The notes under the pieces: generated by a model | The model's input: the letters and a program-made list of their open reading frames with translations, nothing else | What the model was told of the DNA's origin: nothing | Database searches by the model: none | Translations under genes and position numbers: made by a program | Shown here: positions 17,325-28,773 of the stretch, in pieces | Layout of the letters: each line of letters starts with the position of its first letter | Position numbering within the stretch: position 1 is the stretch's first letter | Assembly: GCF_900104515.1 (NCBI RefSeq) | Contig: NZ_FNJL01000015.1 | Location: 1 to 64,000, forward strand | Reading direction: 5' to 3' | From: Paracidovorax cattleyae | GTDB lineage: Bacteria > Pseudomonadota > Gammaproteobacteria > Burkholderiales > Burkholderiaceae_C | DNA length: 64,000 nt

Positions 17325-17891
17325 TCAGGCAGGTACTGCTGGATCACGTACCAGACCGAATGGCTTCTTCGCGGGGGAGGCACGGTAGAAGCGGGCTTCG
17401 CCGTCCCACCGCAGGGTGGGCAAGCGGTAGTCGCCGCCCTGCGCAGGCGAGCGCACCTGCAGCTGGATTTCCTGGGGAATGCCGTCGCGCCAGCGGCCCG
17501 GGCGCATCTCGAGGTCTTCGGGCGGGTCCACGGGAAAGAGGTGTGGCAACCGGGCCAGGCAACGGCCCGCCTCGTCCACCAGCAGCGGCAGGGGAAAGCG
17601 CTCCCATGGGGCATCGGCCGGCAGATTGCGGTAGTAGGCGTCGGTGAACACCGCCACCAGGCGGACCTTGGCAGGCGCCCGGGCCGGTGCCTTGCCCGCC
17701 GGGCGTTCGGCGAGGGCACACACGCGCGTCGCGTCGCGGTAGGGCGCCCACGCTGCAGGGAGCGCCAGGTCGGTGCCAGGCGGCTGGCAGTGGGCGGGGT
17801 CGATGGCCGGAGGCACCTTGGTCCCGGCCTGGACCGCAGTGGACAGCGCAGCGGCCACCAGCCAGCCGGACCATGAAAGAACTGCGTTCAT
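17325..17891 (-). CDS. Secreted protein of unknown function, possibly 5' half of a frameshifted gene
   Basis: The product has 188 residues. A signal peptide is clear (MNAVLSWSGWLVAAALSTAVQA, cleavage near 22). The mature part has two or three cysteines, and motifs VRLVAVFTDAYYRNLPADAPWERFPLPLLVDEAGRCLARLP and YRLPTLRWDGEARFYR. The last residues (FGLVRDPAVPA) look out of character, and sensible coding continues in a neighbouring frame from about 17362, so one extra base near 17365-17375 may have broken a single longer secreted gene. The stop at 17325 lies 10 bases before the ATG of the downstream amidase-like piece. Function is unknown; a periplasmic protein coded next to an amidase-like domain could be its inhibitor. 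Confidence 0.6.
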   Translation of the reverse strand: MNAVLSWSGWLVAAALSTAVQAGTKVPPAIDPAHCQPPGTDLALPAAWAPYRDATRVCALAERPAGKAPARAPAKVRLVAVFTDAYYRNLPADAPWERFPLPLLVDEAGRCLARLPHLFPVDPPEDLEMRPGRWRDGIPQEIQLQVRSPAQGGDYRLPTLRWDGEARFYRASPAKKPFGLVRDPAVPA

Positions 17892-18274
17892 GGGAGCATC
17901 AAAAAAGGAATGTTTCGGGCGCTTGCAGAGGCCTGAGCCTCCGGAGCGCATTTGGCTGCAGGCGCGAAGTTTCGCTGCGGATTGCGGCAAATCGCTGCAA
18001 AACCCGTCAGTTGGAAAACACTTGATTCAAAAATAACAGGGACGGCACAAAAAAAGGTCGGGTGGCGCGGCAGAACCGTTGCGTCCCACCCATACCCGTC
18101 GGTCCGGCGCTGCGTTGCCAGGTCATGGGTGCTTCACCCTGGTTAAGCAGAATTCCTTACCAGGGTTTCTACGGCAGGCTGACTACAATCTCACACCCTA
18201 AAACGCCGGCCCGTCATGGAGCACCCGCTCCCTGGCGAGGTCCGGCAGCCCTTCACAGAGCTGGAGACCCCTTG
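17892..18274. other. 383-base gap before maeB: AT-rich promoter region, no gene seen
   Basis: This divergent gap separates the secreted-protein gene from maeB. It includes a notably AT-rich stretch (about 18010-18058) with TTGGAA at 18011 and TAACAG at 18034, and a TACAAT at 18184-18189 with TG two bases upstream, either of which might be part of the maeB promoter. The short open frames inside it have no coding character, and no tRNA fold was found. Confidence 0.4.
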
Positions 18275-20587
<2,313 letters not shown>

Positions 20588-20637
20588 ACCGCCCGGCCAT
20601 AGCGAGCGCTAACTTAAAAGCGCCATGTCCCCCTCCG

Positions 20638-20675
20638 GCGCCTGCCCATTTTTTGGGCAGGCGCTTGCTTTTTGG
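20638..20675 (+). terminator. Intrinsic terminator after maeB
   Basis: GCGCCTGCCC (20638-20647) and GGGCAGGCGC (20655-20664) form a perfect 10-base stem with a 7-base T-rich loop, followed by TTGCTTTTT. It lies 51 bases after the maeB stop. Confidence 0.88.
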
Positions 20676-20742
20676 GGGTCTTTACGTCACACTACTGGCT
20701 CGAAATTTCGGGTAAACCCGCAGTTTCTGAAAGGTGTAGTTG

Positions 20743-21147
20743 ATGCTGAAGGCCATCGCCATCCGGGCGTACACGGCAGGTATTGCATACGCTCTGGGTG
20801 CCGCGTTCGTTCTGGCCCCTCTCACGGGGGAAGCCCGGAATGCTCCGTCCCCGGGCGGAACCGACACCATCGCATTGGCCGAACTTCCCCCGCAAGGACG
20901 CGCCACCTTCAGTCTCATCCGCGAAGGCGGCCCCTTCCCCCACGACAAGGACGGCAGCGTCTTTGGCAACCGGGAACGCCTGTTGCCCCCGCACAAGCGG
21001 GGCTACTACCGGGAATACACCGTCAGGACGCCGGGAGCGAGCAACCGTGGTGCACGGCGGATCGTATGCGGCGGCACTCCGCGCACGCCGGACGCCTGCT
21101 ATTACACCAGCGACCACTACGCGAGCTTTCGGAAGATCGTGGAATGA
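20743..21147 (+). CDS. Secreted guanyl-specific ribonuclease, barnase/RNase N1-T1 family
   Basis: The product has 134 residues. The ATG at 20743 is chosen because AAGGTG lies 6 bases upstream. The N-terminal hydrophobic stretch (about 8-28, AYTAGIAYALGAAFVLAPL) is a signal peptide. The mature domain has the family's layout: IALAELPPQGRATFSLIREGGPF, DGSVFGNRERLLP, then the catalytic glutamate in YYREYTV, the arginine in RGARRIVCGG and the histidine in YYTSDHYASF. Such enzymes cut RNA after guanine and are toxic unless exported or bound by barstar. A barstar gene follows 148 bases downstream on the same strand. Role in competition or nutrient use is not shown by the sequence. Confidence 0.88.
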   Translation: MLKAIAIRAYTAGIAYALGAAFVLAPLTGEARNAPSPGGTDTIALAELPPQGRATFSLIREGGPFPHDKDGSVFGNRERLLPPHKRGYYREYTVRTPGASNRGARRIVCGGTPRTPDACYYTSDHYASFRKIVE

Positions 21148-21295
21148 CTTGGCCTCCGAGCCCAGCGGGCAGGAGCCGATGCACTGAACGATCGCAGGCC
21201 TGCCGACTCTTTTCCCGAGAAACCGTGCCATCCGGGCGGTTTCCGGCGATATTCCTCATTGGTGACTACATAAAGAAAGAGCAGCGGAGATGGAA

Positions 21296-21715
21296 ATGCC
21301 ACTTCGTAACGACCAGGAAAACCCACTGCGCGGCGTGCGCCCGAACATCGTGCAGTCGATCCGGGCCTTCCGCGTGCAGGATCTGCAGGCCTCCGCCCAG
21401 GCGCTGGGCCAGCACTTCCTCTATGCGAACCTCGCGCACGCGCAGACCAAGCAGGACGTCCTGGAACTCATCGCCAGCCAGTTCATGTTCCCCGCGCATT
21501 TCGGCAAGAACTTCGATGCGCTGTACGACTGCATGACCGACCCCTTGCATAAATCGGGCCCGCAGCCCGGCTTCATCGTGGTGCTGGAGCAGATACCCAC
21601 GACCGTGAAGTTCGACAAGGAAGCGCGCGAGCAGCTCCTGGACATCTTCCGTGAAGCGGCGGACTATTGGGGCGACCGCAAGATAGCCTTCCGATGCTTC
21701 TATTCTTTTCTGTAG
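21296..21715 (+). CDS. Barstar-family ribonuclease inhibitor
   Basis: The product has 139 residues from the ATG at 21296, which sits 6 bases after GGAG; the ATG at 21290 directly abuts GGAG and is less likely. The barstar fold is recognisable: FRVQDLQASAQALGQHFLYANL, then the DVLELIASQFMFPAHFGKNFDALYDCMTD segment, whose helix and acidic face bind the RNase active site in barnase-barstar complexes, and the final strand KIAFRCFYSFL. It is cytoplasmic (no signal). As partner of the upstream secreted RNase it would protect the producer from unexported enzyme. Confidence 0.88.
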   Translation: MPLRNDQENPLRGVRPNIVQSIRAFRVQDLQASAQALGQHFLYANLAHAQTKQDVLELIASQFMFPAHFGKNFDALYDCMTDPLHKSGPQPGFIVVLEQIPTTVKFDKEAREQLLDIFREAADYWGDRKIAFRCFYSFL

Positions 21716-21904
21716 CCCGTTCTGCATCCACCAGCCAAGCAGAACGGGCGAACGAGGCTAAAGAGGCCGCCGCGGAGCCCATCCAGATCGCTCTCGCCCC
21801 AGGCGCCGAGAAAATGCCCACCGACAAGCTCGTGGACGTTTCCCCGCTCGCGCTGCGCATGAGCAGCCCGTTCAATGCGGGGTACTGGCTCGCTGCTGCC
21901 TGAC

Positions 21905-22070
21905 ATTCGGCTCTACCCCCTGAGGCGCTAACGCACCTTCCCCCTTCTCTCTACGCGCTTCGCGCTACGGGAAGGGGGACGACACCAGCGCGGCGGGGCG
22001 GCCCTTGCGCGGTGTCTCTGGCCTGGGCCGCGCCGGTTTCCAAGCGCAGTGACAACACCTTGCGGCGGGG
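21905..22070. repeat. Hairpin-rich intergenic sequence, possible dispersed repeat, between barstar and ksgA
   Basis: The 371-base gap 21716-22086 holds no convincing gene. Its second half contains TCCCCCTT and AAGGGGGA arms around an inner GCGC-TTC-GCGC hairpin (about 21938-21982), followed by a very GC-rich run. From memory, similar CTGAGGCGCT / CTTCCCCC / GGCGGGGCGGCCC blocks recur between genes in Comamonadaceae genomes, which would make it a dispersed repeat; that needs a genome search. It lies between convergent transcripts and may act as a terminator. Confidence 0.45.
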
Positions 22071-22086
22071 TAACTAGAACAGGACT

Positions 22087-22848
22087 TCAAGCGCAGGCCT
22101 GCGCCAGGGCCACGTAGTCGGCCACGGGGACTTCCTCGGCGCGGCGCTGGGTGTCGAAGGTGCCGGTGAACTGGCGGGCTTCGAGCCAGCGGCCGAGGGT
22201 GTGGCGCAGCAGCTTGCGGCGCTGGCTGAAGGCCACCTGCACGAGTTCCTCGAGCAACTGGGGCACGACCGGCGCGGGGGTAGCATGGGGCACCATGCGC
22301 ACGACGGCGCTGTCCACGCGCGGGGGCGGGTCGAAGCTCTCCGGCGGCACGAAGAGCACGTCTTCCATGGCGTAGCGCCATTGCAGCATCACCGAAAGGC
22401 GGCCATAGTCGCTGGTGGACGGTTGCGCCACCATGCGGTCGATGACCTCCTTCTGCAGCATGAAGTGCTGGTCTTCGACGACGCCCACGTGCTCTAGCAG
22501 GTGGAAGAGGATGGGGGTGGAGATGTTGTAGGGCAGGTTGCCCACGATCCGGATGCGGGGCGTGCCCAGGTGCGTGGCCACGGCGGAAAAATCCACCTTG
22601 AGCACGTCGGACTCGATCACGTCGAGCTGGCCATGGCCGCGCAGGCGCTGCGCAAGGTCCCGGTCCAGCTCCACCACCGTCAGGCGGCCGAGCCGCTCGA
22701 CCAGCGGCTGCGTGAGCGCGGCGAGGCCCGGGCCGATCTCCACCATCGGCTGGCCGGGCGCCGGCGCGATGGCGCGGACGATGGCGTCGATGATGGCATG
22801 GTCGGCCAGGAAGTGCTGGCCGAAGCGCTTACGCGGGATGTGCTTCAT
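22087..22848 (-). CDS. ksgA: 16S rRNA (adenine1518/1519-N6)-dimethyltransferase
   Basis: The product has 253 residues. It dimethylates two adjacent adenines in the 3' hairpin of 16S rRNA late in 30S assembly. Visible are [15 protein letters not shown] at the N-terminus, the SAM-binding loop [29 protein letters not shown], the catalytic [15 protein letters not shown] motif and the C-terminal helical segment [18 protein letters not shown]. Its start overlaps the surA stop as ATGA (22845-22848), so translation is coupled. The order lptD-surA-ksgA is conserved in proteobacteria, though pdxA, which often sits between surA and ksgA, is absent here. Confidence 0.95.
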   Translation of the reverse strand: MKHIPRKRFGQHFLADHAIIDAIVRAIAPAPGQPMVEIGPGLAALTQPLVERLGRLTVVELDRDLAQRLRGHGQLDVIESDVLKVDFSAVATHLGTPRIRIVGNLPYNISTPILFHLLEHVGVVEDQHFMLQKEVIDRMVAQPSTSDYGRLSVMLQWRYAMEDVLFVPPESFDPPPRVDSAVVRMVPHATPAPVVPQLLEELVQVAFSQRRKLLRHTLGRWLEARQFTGTFDTQRRAEEVPVADYVALAQACA

Positions 22849-24275
22849 TGCGGCGCGTCGCGGTATTCCACGTAGGCGCGGGCACGGGCTTCCTGGGCCC
22901 AGTTGGTGAAGGCTTCCTCGAGTTTCTTCTCGCGCACGGCATCGCGCACCACGTCGCGCTGCTCGCGCTGGGTGAGCTTGGCCTCGCGCCGCTCCAGCAG
23001 CTGGATCAAGTGCACGCCGAAGCGCGACACGACGGGCTGGCTGATCTCGTCCGGCTTGAGCCCTTCCACCGCCTCCTCGAACTCCGGCACGTAGCGGCCG
23101 GGGCCGGCCCAGCCGAGGTCGCCGCCCTGCTTGGCGCTGCCGTCCTGGGAGTGCTCGCGCGCGAGCGTGGCGAAATCGGCCTGGCCCGACAGGATGCGGC
23201 GGCGGTACTCGGCCAGCCGCTCCGCGGCCGCGGCCTCGGTCAGCTGCGGTCCGGTGCGCAGCAGGATGTGGCGGACATGGGTCTGCAGGGCCGTGGAGGG
23301 AATGCCCGCGCGCGAGCGTTCGACCACCCGCAGCACGTGGAAACCGGCGGGCGAGCGCACCGGACCGGCGATGCCGCCGACGGGCACCTGCTGGACGGTC
23401 CGCAGGAAGAGGTCCGGGTAGCGGTCGGCCGGGCGCAGGCCCAGTTCGCCGCCGAGGGAGGCCTCGGGGGCGTCGGAGAGTTCACGCGCCACCTTGGCGA
23501 AGTCCTCGCCGGCCCGCACGCGGTCGGCGGCCTGCTGCGCGCGCTGGCGGCGCTGCTCCACCACGTCCGGGGTGGCGTTCTCGGGCACGGAGACGAGGAT
23601 GTGTGCGAGGTTCAGTTCGATCTTGGACGGATCGGACATCGCGGACTGCTGCTGGTCGCGCATGTACTGGTCCACGTCGAGGTCGCTCACGCGCACGCGC
23701 GATTCGACATCGCGCTCGCGCAGCCGCTGGATCAGCAGCTGGTTGCGCAACTCGCTGCGGAAGCGCTCCGGGCTGATGCCGTCGGCCGCGAGGCGGCGGT
23801 GCATTTCGGAGATGCTCACGCTGTTCTGGCGGGCCACGGACTGCTCGGCCTGGGAGACGGCGTAGTCGTCCACCTTGATGCCGCCCTCGGCGGCCATCTG
23901 CACCTGGATCTTCTCGTTGATCAGGCGCTCGAGCACTTCGCGGGCGATCACCTGCCGCGGCGGCCGCTCTCCGCCCTGGGCGGCCAGCTGGTGCTCCACG
24001 CGCGCCAGGCGGGCCTGCACCTCGTTGTTGGTGATCGGTTCGGTGTTCACGACGGCGACGATGTAGTCGGCCTGCCGGGCCGCTTCGGCGCCACGCGCGG
24101 AGGGGCCGGGGTCCGGCAGCGTGATCTGGGGGGCGGCGCGCAGCGATGGCGAGGCCGCCGGTGCCGACAGCCCCGTGCCGCCGGGCACGCGCAGTCCCTG
24201 CGCCCCCGCGGGCGCGACGGAAACGATGGCGGAGGCGAAGCCCGCGAGGCCCAGGATGAATGCTCGGTGGTTCAT
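22845..24275 (-). CDS. surA: Periplasmic peptidyl-prolyl isomerase/chaperone SurA
   Basis: The product has 476 residues with a signal peptide ([25 protein letters not shown]). SurA escorts outer-membrane proteins such as LptD across the periplasm. The N-terminal chaperone region (about 70-190) includes [20 protein letters not shown] and [24 protein letters not shown]. Two parvulin (PPIC) domains follow, the first around [15 protein letters not shown] to [12 protein letters not shown], the second around [13 protein letters not shown] to [13 protein letters not shown]. It ends with a short helix. It sits 49 bases after lptD on the same strand. Confidence 0.95.
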   Translation of the reverse strand: MNHRAFILGLAGFASAIVSVAPAGAQGLRVPGGTGLSAPAASPSLRAAPQITLPDPGPSARGAEAARQADYIVAVVNTEPITNNEVQARLARVEHQLAAQGGERPPRQVIAREVLERLINEKIQVQMAAEGGIKVDDYAVSQAEQSVARQNSVSISEMHRRLAADGISPERFRSELRNQLLIQRLRERDVESRVRVSDLDVDQYMRDQQQSAMSDPSKIELNLAHILVSVPENATPDVVEQRRQRAQQAADRVRAGEDFAKVARELSDAPEASLGGELGLRPADRYPDLFLRTVQQVPVGGIAGPVRSPAGFHVLRVVERSRAGIPSTALQTHVRHILLRTGPQLTEAAAAERLAEYRRRILSGQADFATLAREHSQDGSAKQGGDLGWAGPGRYVPEFEEAVEGLKPDEISQPVVSRFGVHLIQLLERREAKLTQREQRDVVRDAVREKKLEEAFTNWAQEARARAYVEYRDAPQ

Positions 24276-24324
24276 GGAAAAGCGTCGGATGCGGATCGGG
24301 GCGATGGGTCTTGGACGGTGGCCG

Positions 24325-26781
24325 TCAGTCGTAGTTCGTGAAACGGCTCGGCGCGGGCACCGGCTCGCGCAGGTACTGGTAGCGCGGGATGTTCTGCTTG
24401 AGCGTCTGGATCGGATCGGATCCCAGCGAGAGCCGGGAGAAGCCCACGAACTCGATCTGGAAGAGCAGCCGGGTGGTGGCCGTAGTCACGCTGCTCTGCA
24501 GGCGCTCGAGCACCACGCGCCCGATCCAGCAGCAGCTGTCGTATTCGAAGCCGATCACCGTGTCCACGAGCTTGCGGTCCTGCAGGCTGTAGTTCAGGCG
24601 GCCGACGGAATACCAGCGCCCCCCGCCCTGCCCGCGGCCCGGGCCGAGGTTCTGTCCCTTGTCGCCCCAGAGGTCGTTGATGGGCCACTGCCAGCCCACG
24701 TCGATCTGCTCGCTGGTGCCCCGCTGGAAGCGGTAGGCCGCGTTGATGACGCGGTAGTCGCTGGGGTTGTAGCGCGCGCCGACGGTGGACCGGATGGAGC
24801 GGCCGGTCTTGGGGTTGTACTGCACGGTGGAGTCGAAGCCCCACTGGCGCGTCCAGTTGATGCCGGCACCCAACAGCACGTCCGACAGCCGCTCGCTCAC
24901 GGGCGCCTCGCCCGGCATGACCACGTTCTGGTCGCTGAAGCGCAGGCGCTGGGCGATGCCGAAGCGGGCCGCCTCGCCGCCGTCGTCGGGGTCCAGCAGG
25001 CGGGTGGTGACGCCCAGCGTGAGCAGGTTGTTGTCGGCGATGCGGTCGTTGCCGCTGTAGCCGTTCTCGGTGTAGATGGTCGCGAAGTTGAAGTCGTTCG
25101 CCGCCGTGTCGTACACCGGGATCATGCTCTGGTCGCGGTACGGCGTGTAGGTGTAGAAGGCCCGCGGCTCCAGGGTCTGCACGAAGTTGCGGCCGAAGTA
25201 GCGCGCGTCGCGCTCGAACACGAGGCCGCTGTCCAGGCTGAAGGTGGGCAGAGCGCGCGATGCCGTGCGCCGCCCGGTCGCCGTGAGGGCACTGTCGAAG
25301 TCGTACTGCGTGGCGTGGAACTGCACGCGCGGCGTGACGAACCCGCCCGGCGCCAGGAACGGCCGGCTGAACTGCGCCATGGTATAGCTGCGGCGGGCAT
25401 TGGGCTGGCCGGTGAGCGCACGGTCCGCGCGGAAGTCGGTGTAGTCGGCCTCGACGCTGGCGTCGAAGCCGCCGGGCAGCGACGACGGCGTGTAGCCCCA
25501 ATGGATCTGGGGCATGCGGTCGTAGGGCGGCACGATGGGCGCGTTCACGTCCTGCAGTACCTGCCACTTGAGGGTGCGCAGGCTCAGCGACATGTCATAG
25601 CCGCCCCAGGACAGGGACGCATCCGCCGGCAGCAGACGCTGCGTGAGCTGGCTGATGCCGCCGTTGGTCCGGGTGCTGAAGTCGCGCCAGTAGTTGTCGT
25701 CGCTCACGCGCGTCGCATCCACGTTCAGGCCGATGCCGCCGATGCCGGTGTCGAAGGTGCCGCGGTGCTTCAGGCCCAGCGCCCAGCGGTCGCGGTTGCG
25801 CAGCCGGTCAGAGGGCATGTAGTCGCCCCGTATCTCGCCGTTGTAGGTCGGTTCCAGGTAGCGGAATTCGCCGCTGGTGCTGACGCCACGCTTGGACATG
25901 ACCGTGGGCGTGATGGTGGCATCCCGGTTGGGCGCGATGTTCCAGTAGTAGGGCTGCGAATACACGACACCGCTCACGCTGTCGATGCCCACGGTGGGCG
26001 GCAGCAGGCCGGTCTTGCGCTTGTCCGACAGCGGGAACGTGAAGCTGCCGGGCACCGGCAGGACGGGCACGCCCTGGAACTCCAGCACGCCCCCTTCGGC
26101 CGTGCCCACCTGTTCGGCGTTGTCGATCTTGATGCTGCGGGCCCGCACGATCCAGGCCGGCTTCCAGGTGGACTCGTCGTCCTTCTGGCAGGTGGTGTAG
26201 GTGGCTTCGTGGACCACCGCGCGGTCGCGGTCGATGAAGTCCACGCGGCGCGCGTCGCCATAGGCGCCGTTCGCGAGGAAGCGGTAGCTGGCGTCGTCGA
26301 AGAACCCCGAGAACGCGTCCACCTGCAGCTCGAGCACCGAGCCCTCGTACACGTTGCCGGCGCGGTTGATGCGCACGTTGCCGCGCGCCTTGGCGAGGTC
26401 GTCGGGCACCGCGTAGTCGAGCCGGTCGGCGTGGATGATGGTGTCGCCGCGCCGCAGCTCGGCGTTGCCCTCGACGGTCGCGTTGATGTCGGGCTGGCCG
26501 GAGACGTGGTCGCCCCGCACGAAGATCGGCAGCTTCGGCCGCACGTCCTCGGGAATCCTCTCCTGCAGCAGCGGGCTGGACCGCAGGGCGGGTGTGGACT
26601 CGGCCGTGGGGCCGGATTCGGTCTGCGCGAGCGCCGCCAGCGGCAGGCCGCACACCATCCAGGCGGCCAGGCGGGCCAGCGCCCGCTGCTCGAACCTCGG
26701 GGGTTCGGCACGGCCCCGGCGGCGGGCGGACAGGCGGGAATGCGTCGGTCGGAAAGGATCGGGCAAGGAAGAAAGGTCCAT
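24325..26781 (-). CDS. lptD: LPS-assembly outer-membrane protein LptD
   Basis: The product has 818 residues from the ATG at 26781; a longer frame from 26832 exists, and no start has a good ribosome-binding site. After an unusually long basic lead comes a signal-like segment [16 protein letters not shown]. The periplasmic OstA-type domain (about 85-210) has [36 protein letters not shown] and [17 protein letters not shown]. The remainder is the 26-strand barrel, rich in alternating aromatic strands and ending [24 protein letters not shown]. Cysteines near the start of the barrel and the end of the protein could form the inter-domain disulphide. It inserts LPS into the outer leaflet and heads the lptD-surA-ksgA run. 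Confidence 0.93.
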   Translation of the reverse strand: MDLSSLPDPFRPTHSRLSARRRGRAEPPRFEQRALARLAAWMVCGLPLAALAQTESGPTAESTPALRSSPLLQERIPEDVRPKLPIFVRGDHVSGQPDINATVEGNAELRRGDTIIHADRLDYAVPDDLAKARGNVRINRAGNVYEGSVLELQVDAFSGFFDDASYRFLANGAYGDARRVDFIDRDRAVVHEATYTTCQKDDESTWKPAWIVRARSIKIDNAEQVGTAEGGVLEFQGVPVLPVPGSFTFPLSDKRKTGLLPPTVGIDSVSGVVYSQPYYWNIAPNRDATITPTVMSKRGVSTSGEFRYLEPTYNGEIRGDYMPSDRLRNRDRWALGLKHRGTFDTGIGGIGLNVDATRVSDDNYWRDFSTRTNGGISQLTQRLLPADASLSWGGYDMSLSLRTLKWQVLQDVNAPIVPPYDRMPQIHWGYTPSSLPGGFDASVEADYTDFRADRALTGQPNARRSYTMAQFSRPFLAPGGFVTPRVQFHATQYDFDSALTATGRRTASRALPTFSLDSGLVFERDARYFGRNFVQTLEPRAFYTYTPYRDQSMIPVYDTAANDFNFATIYTENGYSGNDRIADNNLLTLGVTTRLLDPDDGGEAARFGIAQRLRFSDQNVVMPGEAPVSERLSDVLLGAGINWTRQWGFDSTVQYNPKTGRSIRSTVGARYNPSDYRVINAAYRFQRGTSEQIDVGWQWPINDLWGDKGQNLGPGRGQGGGRWYSVGRLNYSLQDRKLVDTVIGFEYDSCCWIGRVVLERLQSSVTTATTRLLFQIEFVGFSRLSLGSDPIQTLKQNIPRYQYLREPVPAPSRFTNYD

Positions 26782-26871
26782 GGATTCAACCGGTCGGCGG
26801 CGCGCCCGCTCGGAGCGGGCACCGCAGGCCACCCGGACGGGAGAGGCCGGGTTTGTAAAATCGGATTATCC

Positions 26872-27990
26872 ATGAGCCACCCCCGTCCCCTTCCCCCGGC
26901 TGCCGATGCCGGAGCCCACGCCGTCGCGTGGCCCGATCCCTCCCGCCGCGCCGCCTTCGACGCATGGCTGGCTCCGCTGGCAGTTGCGCACGGCCTGGTG
27001 CCGTCCAGCCTGCGCCCCGCCTCCGCCGATGCGAGCTTCCGCCGCTACCTGCGCATCGATGGCATGGACGGCGCGAGCCGCATCGTCATGGACGCCCCGC
27101 CCGACAAGGAGGACTGCCGCCCCTTCGCGCACGTGGAGCGGCTGATGGCCGAAGCGGGCCTGAACGTACCGCGGATCCTCGCCTGGGACGAAGCCCATGG
27201 CTTCATGCTGCTGTCCGACCTGGGTCGCGAAACGGTGATCGAGCGCCTCGACGCCGCGCGCCCGGCCGACGCCCACGCCTGGTACCTGCAGGCCACCGAC
27301 GTGCTGCTGCAATGGCAGCAGGCCTCGAAGCCGGACATGCTGCCGCCCTATGACGCCGCGCTGCTGCGGCGCGAACTGGCCCTGTTTCCCGACTGGTACC
27401 TGGTGCGCCACCGGGGCGTGTCGCTGGACGACGGGCAGCAGGCGACCCTGGCACGCGCGTTCGACGCCATCGTCGCGGCCAACCTCGCCGCGCCTTCGGT
27501 CTATGTGCACCGCGACTTCATGATGCGCAACCTGATGGTGCCGGCCGAGGCCGGCGCGCCCCTGGGCGTGCTCGATTTCCAGGACGCCGTGTGGGGCCCC
27601 GCCACCTACGACATCGCCAGCCTGCTGCGCGATGCCTTCATCAGCTGGGACGAGGATTTCGTCATCGACATTACCGTACGTTACTGGGAGAAGGCCCGGC
27701 GTGCGGGCATTCTCGGCAGCGGCAGCGCTTCCGGCTGGGGCAACGACTTCGGCGAGTTCTACCGCGCGGTCGAATGGATGGGGCTGCAGCGCCACCTGAA
27801 GGTGGCCGGCATCTTCGCGCGGCTCACGCTGCGCGACGGCAAGCCCCGTTACCTGGCCGACACGCCCCGCTTCATCGGCTACATCCGCTCCACGGCCGGC
27901 CGCTACCGCGAACTCGTGCCGCTGCTGCGGCTCGTGGACGCCATCGAGGGCACCGAGGCCGTGGCCGGTTACGCCTTCGGCCGGGTCTGA
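26872..27990 (+). CDS. amgK: Aminoglycoside-phosphotransferase-fold kinase, AmgK-like (MurNAc/GlcNAc anomeric kinase)
   Basis: The product has 372 residues and is divergent to lptD, 90 bases apart, the place where amgK lies in Pseudomonas and many betaproteobacteria. Kinase-fold marks are SADASFRRYLRI (nucleotide-binding loop region), FMLLSDLGRETVIERL, the catalytic loop VYVHRDFMMRNLMV and the metal-binding LGVLDFQDAVWGPATYDIASLLRD. In the known pathway AmgK phosphorylates recycled N-acetylmuramic acid and MurU then makes UDP-MurNAc; no murU is next to it here. The name rests on position and motifs, so a different sugar substrate remains possible. Confidence 0.8.
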   Translation: MSHPRPLPPAADAGAHAVAWPDPSRRAAFDAWLAPLAVAHGLVPSSLRPASADASFRRYLRIDGMDGASRIVMDAPPDKEDCRPFAHVERLMAEAGLNVPRILAWDEAHGFMLLSDLGRETVIERLDAARPADAHAWYLQATDVLLQWQQASKPDMLPPYDAALLRRELALFPDWYLVRHRGVSLDDGQQATLARAFDAIVAANLAAPSVYVHRDFMMRNLMVPAEAGAPLGVLDFQDAVWGPATYDIASLLRDAFISWDEDFVIDITVRYWEKARRAGILGSGSASGWGNDFGEFYRAVEWMGLQRHLKVAGIFARLTLRDGKPRYLADTPRFIGYIRSTAGRYRELVPLLRLVDAIEGTEAVAGYAFGRV

Positions 27991-28050
27991 AGGGATGGCC
28001 GCCCCGCCGCATTCCCCACTCCATCACCAGCAACCACCGACGACGCCAGC

Positions 28051-28773
28051 GTGAACATTCCCCGCTTCCATTGCCCCGAGCCGCTGTCCTGCGGAGCCTC
28101 GCTGGCCCTCCCGCCTGCTGCCGCGCGCCACGTGCAGGTCCTGCGCCTGCAGCCCGGCGACGCGATCAGGCTGTTCGACGGACGCGGCGGGGAGTACGCG
28201 GCCACGGTGGCGCGCATGGGCCGCTCCGATGTCGAAGTCATGGTGGGCGCGCACGCCCCGGTGGAGCGCGAGGCCGGCCGCAGCGTCCATCTCGTCGTGG
28301 GCATGCCGGCCAACGAGCGCATGGACTGGCTCGTGGAGAAGGCCACCGAACTGGGCGTGGCGCGCATCCAGCCCGTGGCGGCGGCCCGCAGCGTGCTCAA
28401 ACTCTCCGGAGAGCGGGCGCTCAAGCGGCAGGCGCACTGGCAGGCGATCGCCGCGGCGGCGTGCGAACAGTGCGGACGCAATCGCGTGCCGCTCGTGGAA
28501 GCCCCCGTGCCGCTGGCGGACTGGCTGCGGCAGCCTCCCTTGCCCGATGCAGCGCGGCTGGTGCTGTCGCTGCGCGAGGGCTGCCGCCCGCTGCACGAAG
28601 CCGCGGCGGGCGCTGCCTGCGTGCAGGTGCTGCACGGTCCGGAAGGCGGCCTCACGCCGCACGAGGAAGACCTTGCCCTGGAGCGCGGTTTCCTGCCCGC
28701 CAGCCTCGGCCCCCGCGTGCTGCGCGCCGAGACGGCTTCGGTGGCGGCGCTTTCGCTGCTGGCGTGCGCATGA
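28051..28773 (+). CDS. rsmE: 16S rRNA (uracil1498-N3)-methyltransferase
   Basis: The product has 240 residues from a GTG at 28051. It is a SPOUT-class enzyme that methylates U1498 in the 30S decoding region. Features are the N-terminal PUA-like barrel (about 1-70; HVQVLRLQPGDAIRLFDGRGGEY), VVGMPANERMDWLVEKATELGVARIQPVAAARSV, the AAAACEQCGRNRVP motif and the knotted SAM site VQVLHGPEGGLTPHEEDLALERGF with LGPRVLRAETASVAALSLL. Its stop overlaps the start of the next gene, mksF, as ATGA (28770-28773), tying a housekeeping gene to the condensin-like system. Confidence 0.93.
   Translation: MNIPRFHCPEPLSCGASLALPPAAARHVQVLRLQPGDAIRLFDGRGGEYAATVARMGRSDVEVMVGAHAPVEREAGRSVHLVVGMPANERMDWLVEKATELGVARIQPVAAARSVLKLSGERALKRQAHWQAIAAAACEQCGRNRVPLVEAPVPLADWLRQPPLPDAARLVLSLREGCRPLHEAAAGAACVQVLHGPEGGLTPHEEDLALERGFLPASLGPRVLRAETASVAALSLLACA

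Noticed and set aside
18062-18274. N-terminal extension of maeB from an upstream start
   Set aside because: The extension lacks family similarity, while ATG 18275 has GGAG in the right place and gives the normal MaeB N-terminus.
17892-18274. tRNA or small RNA gene before maeB
   Set aside because: No cloverleaf or T-loop GTTCRA motif was found; only AT-rich promoter-like stretches are visible.
21694-21903. Possible 69-residue gene overlapping the barstar end
   Set aside because: It overlaps barstar in another frame, has no ribosome-binding site and no recognisable feature; kept only as a remote possibility.
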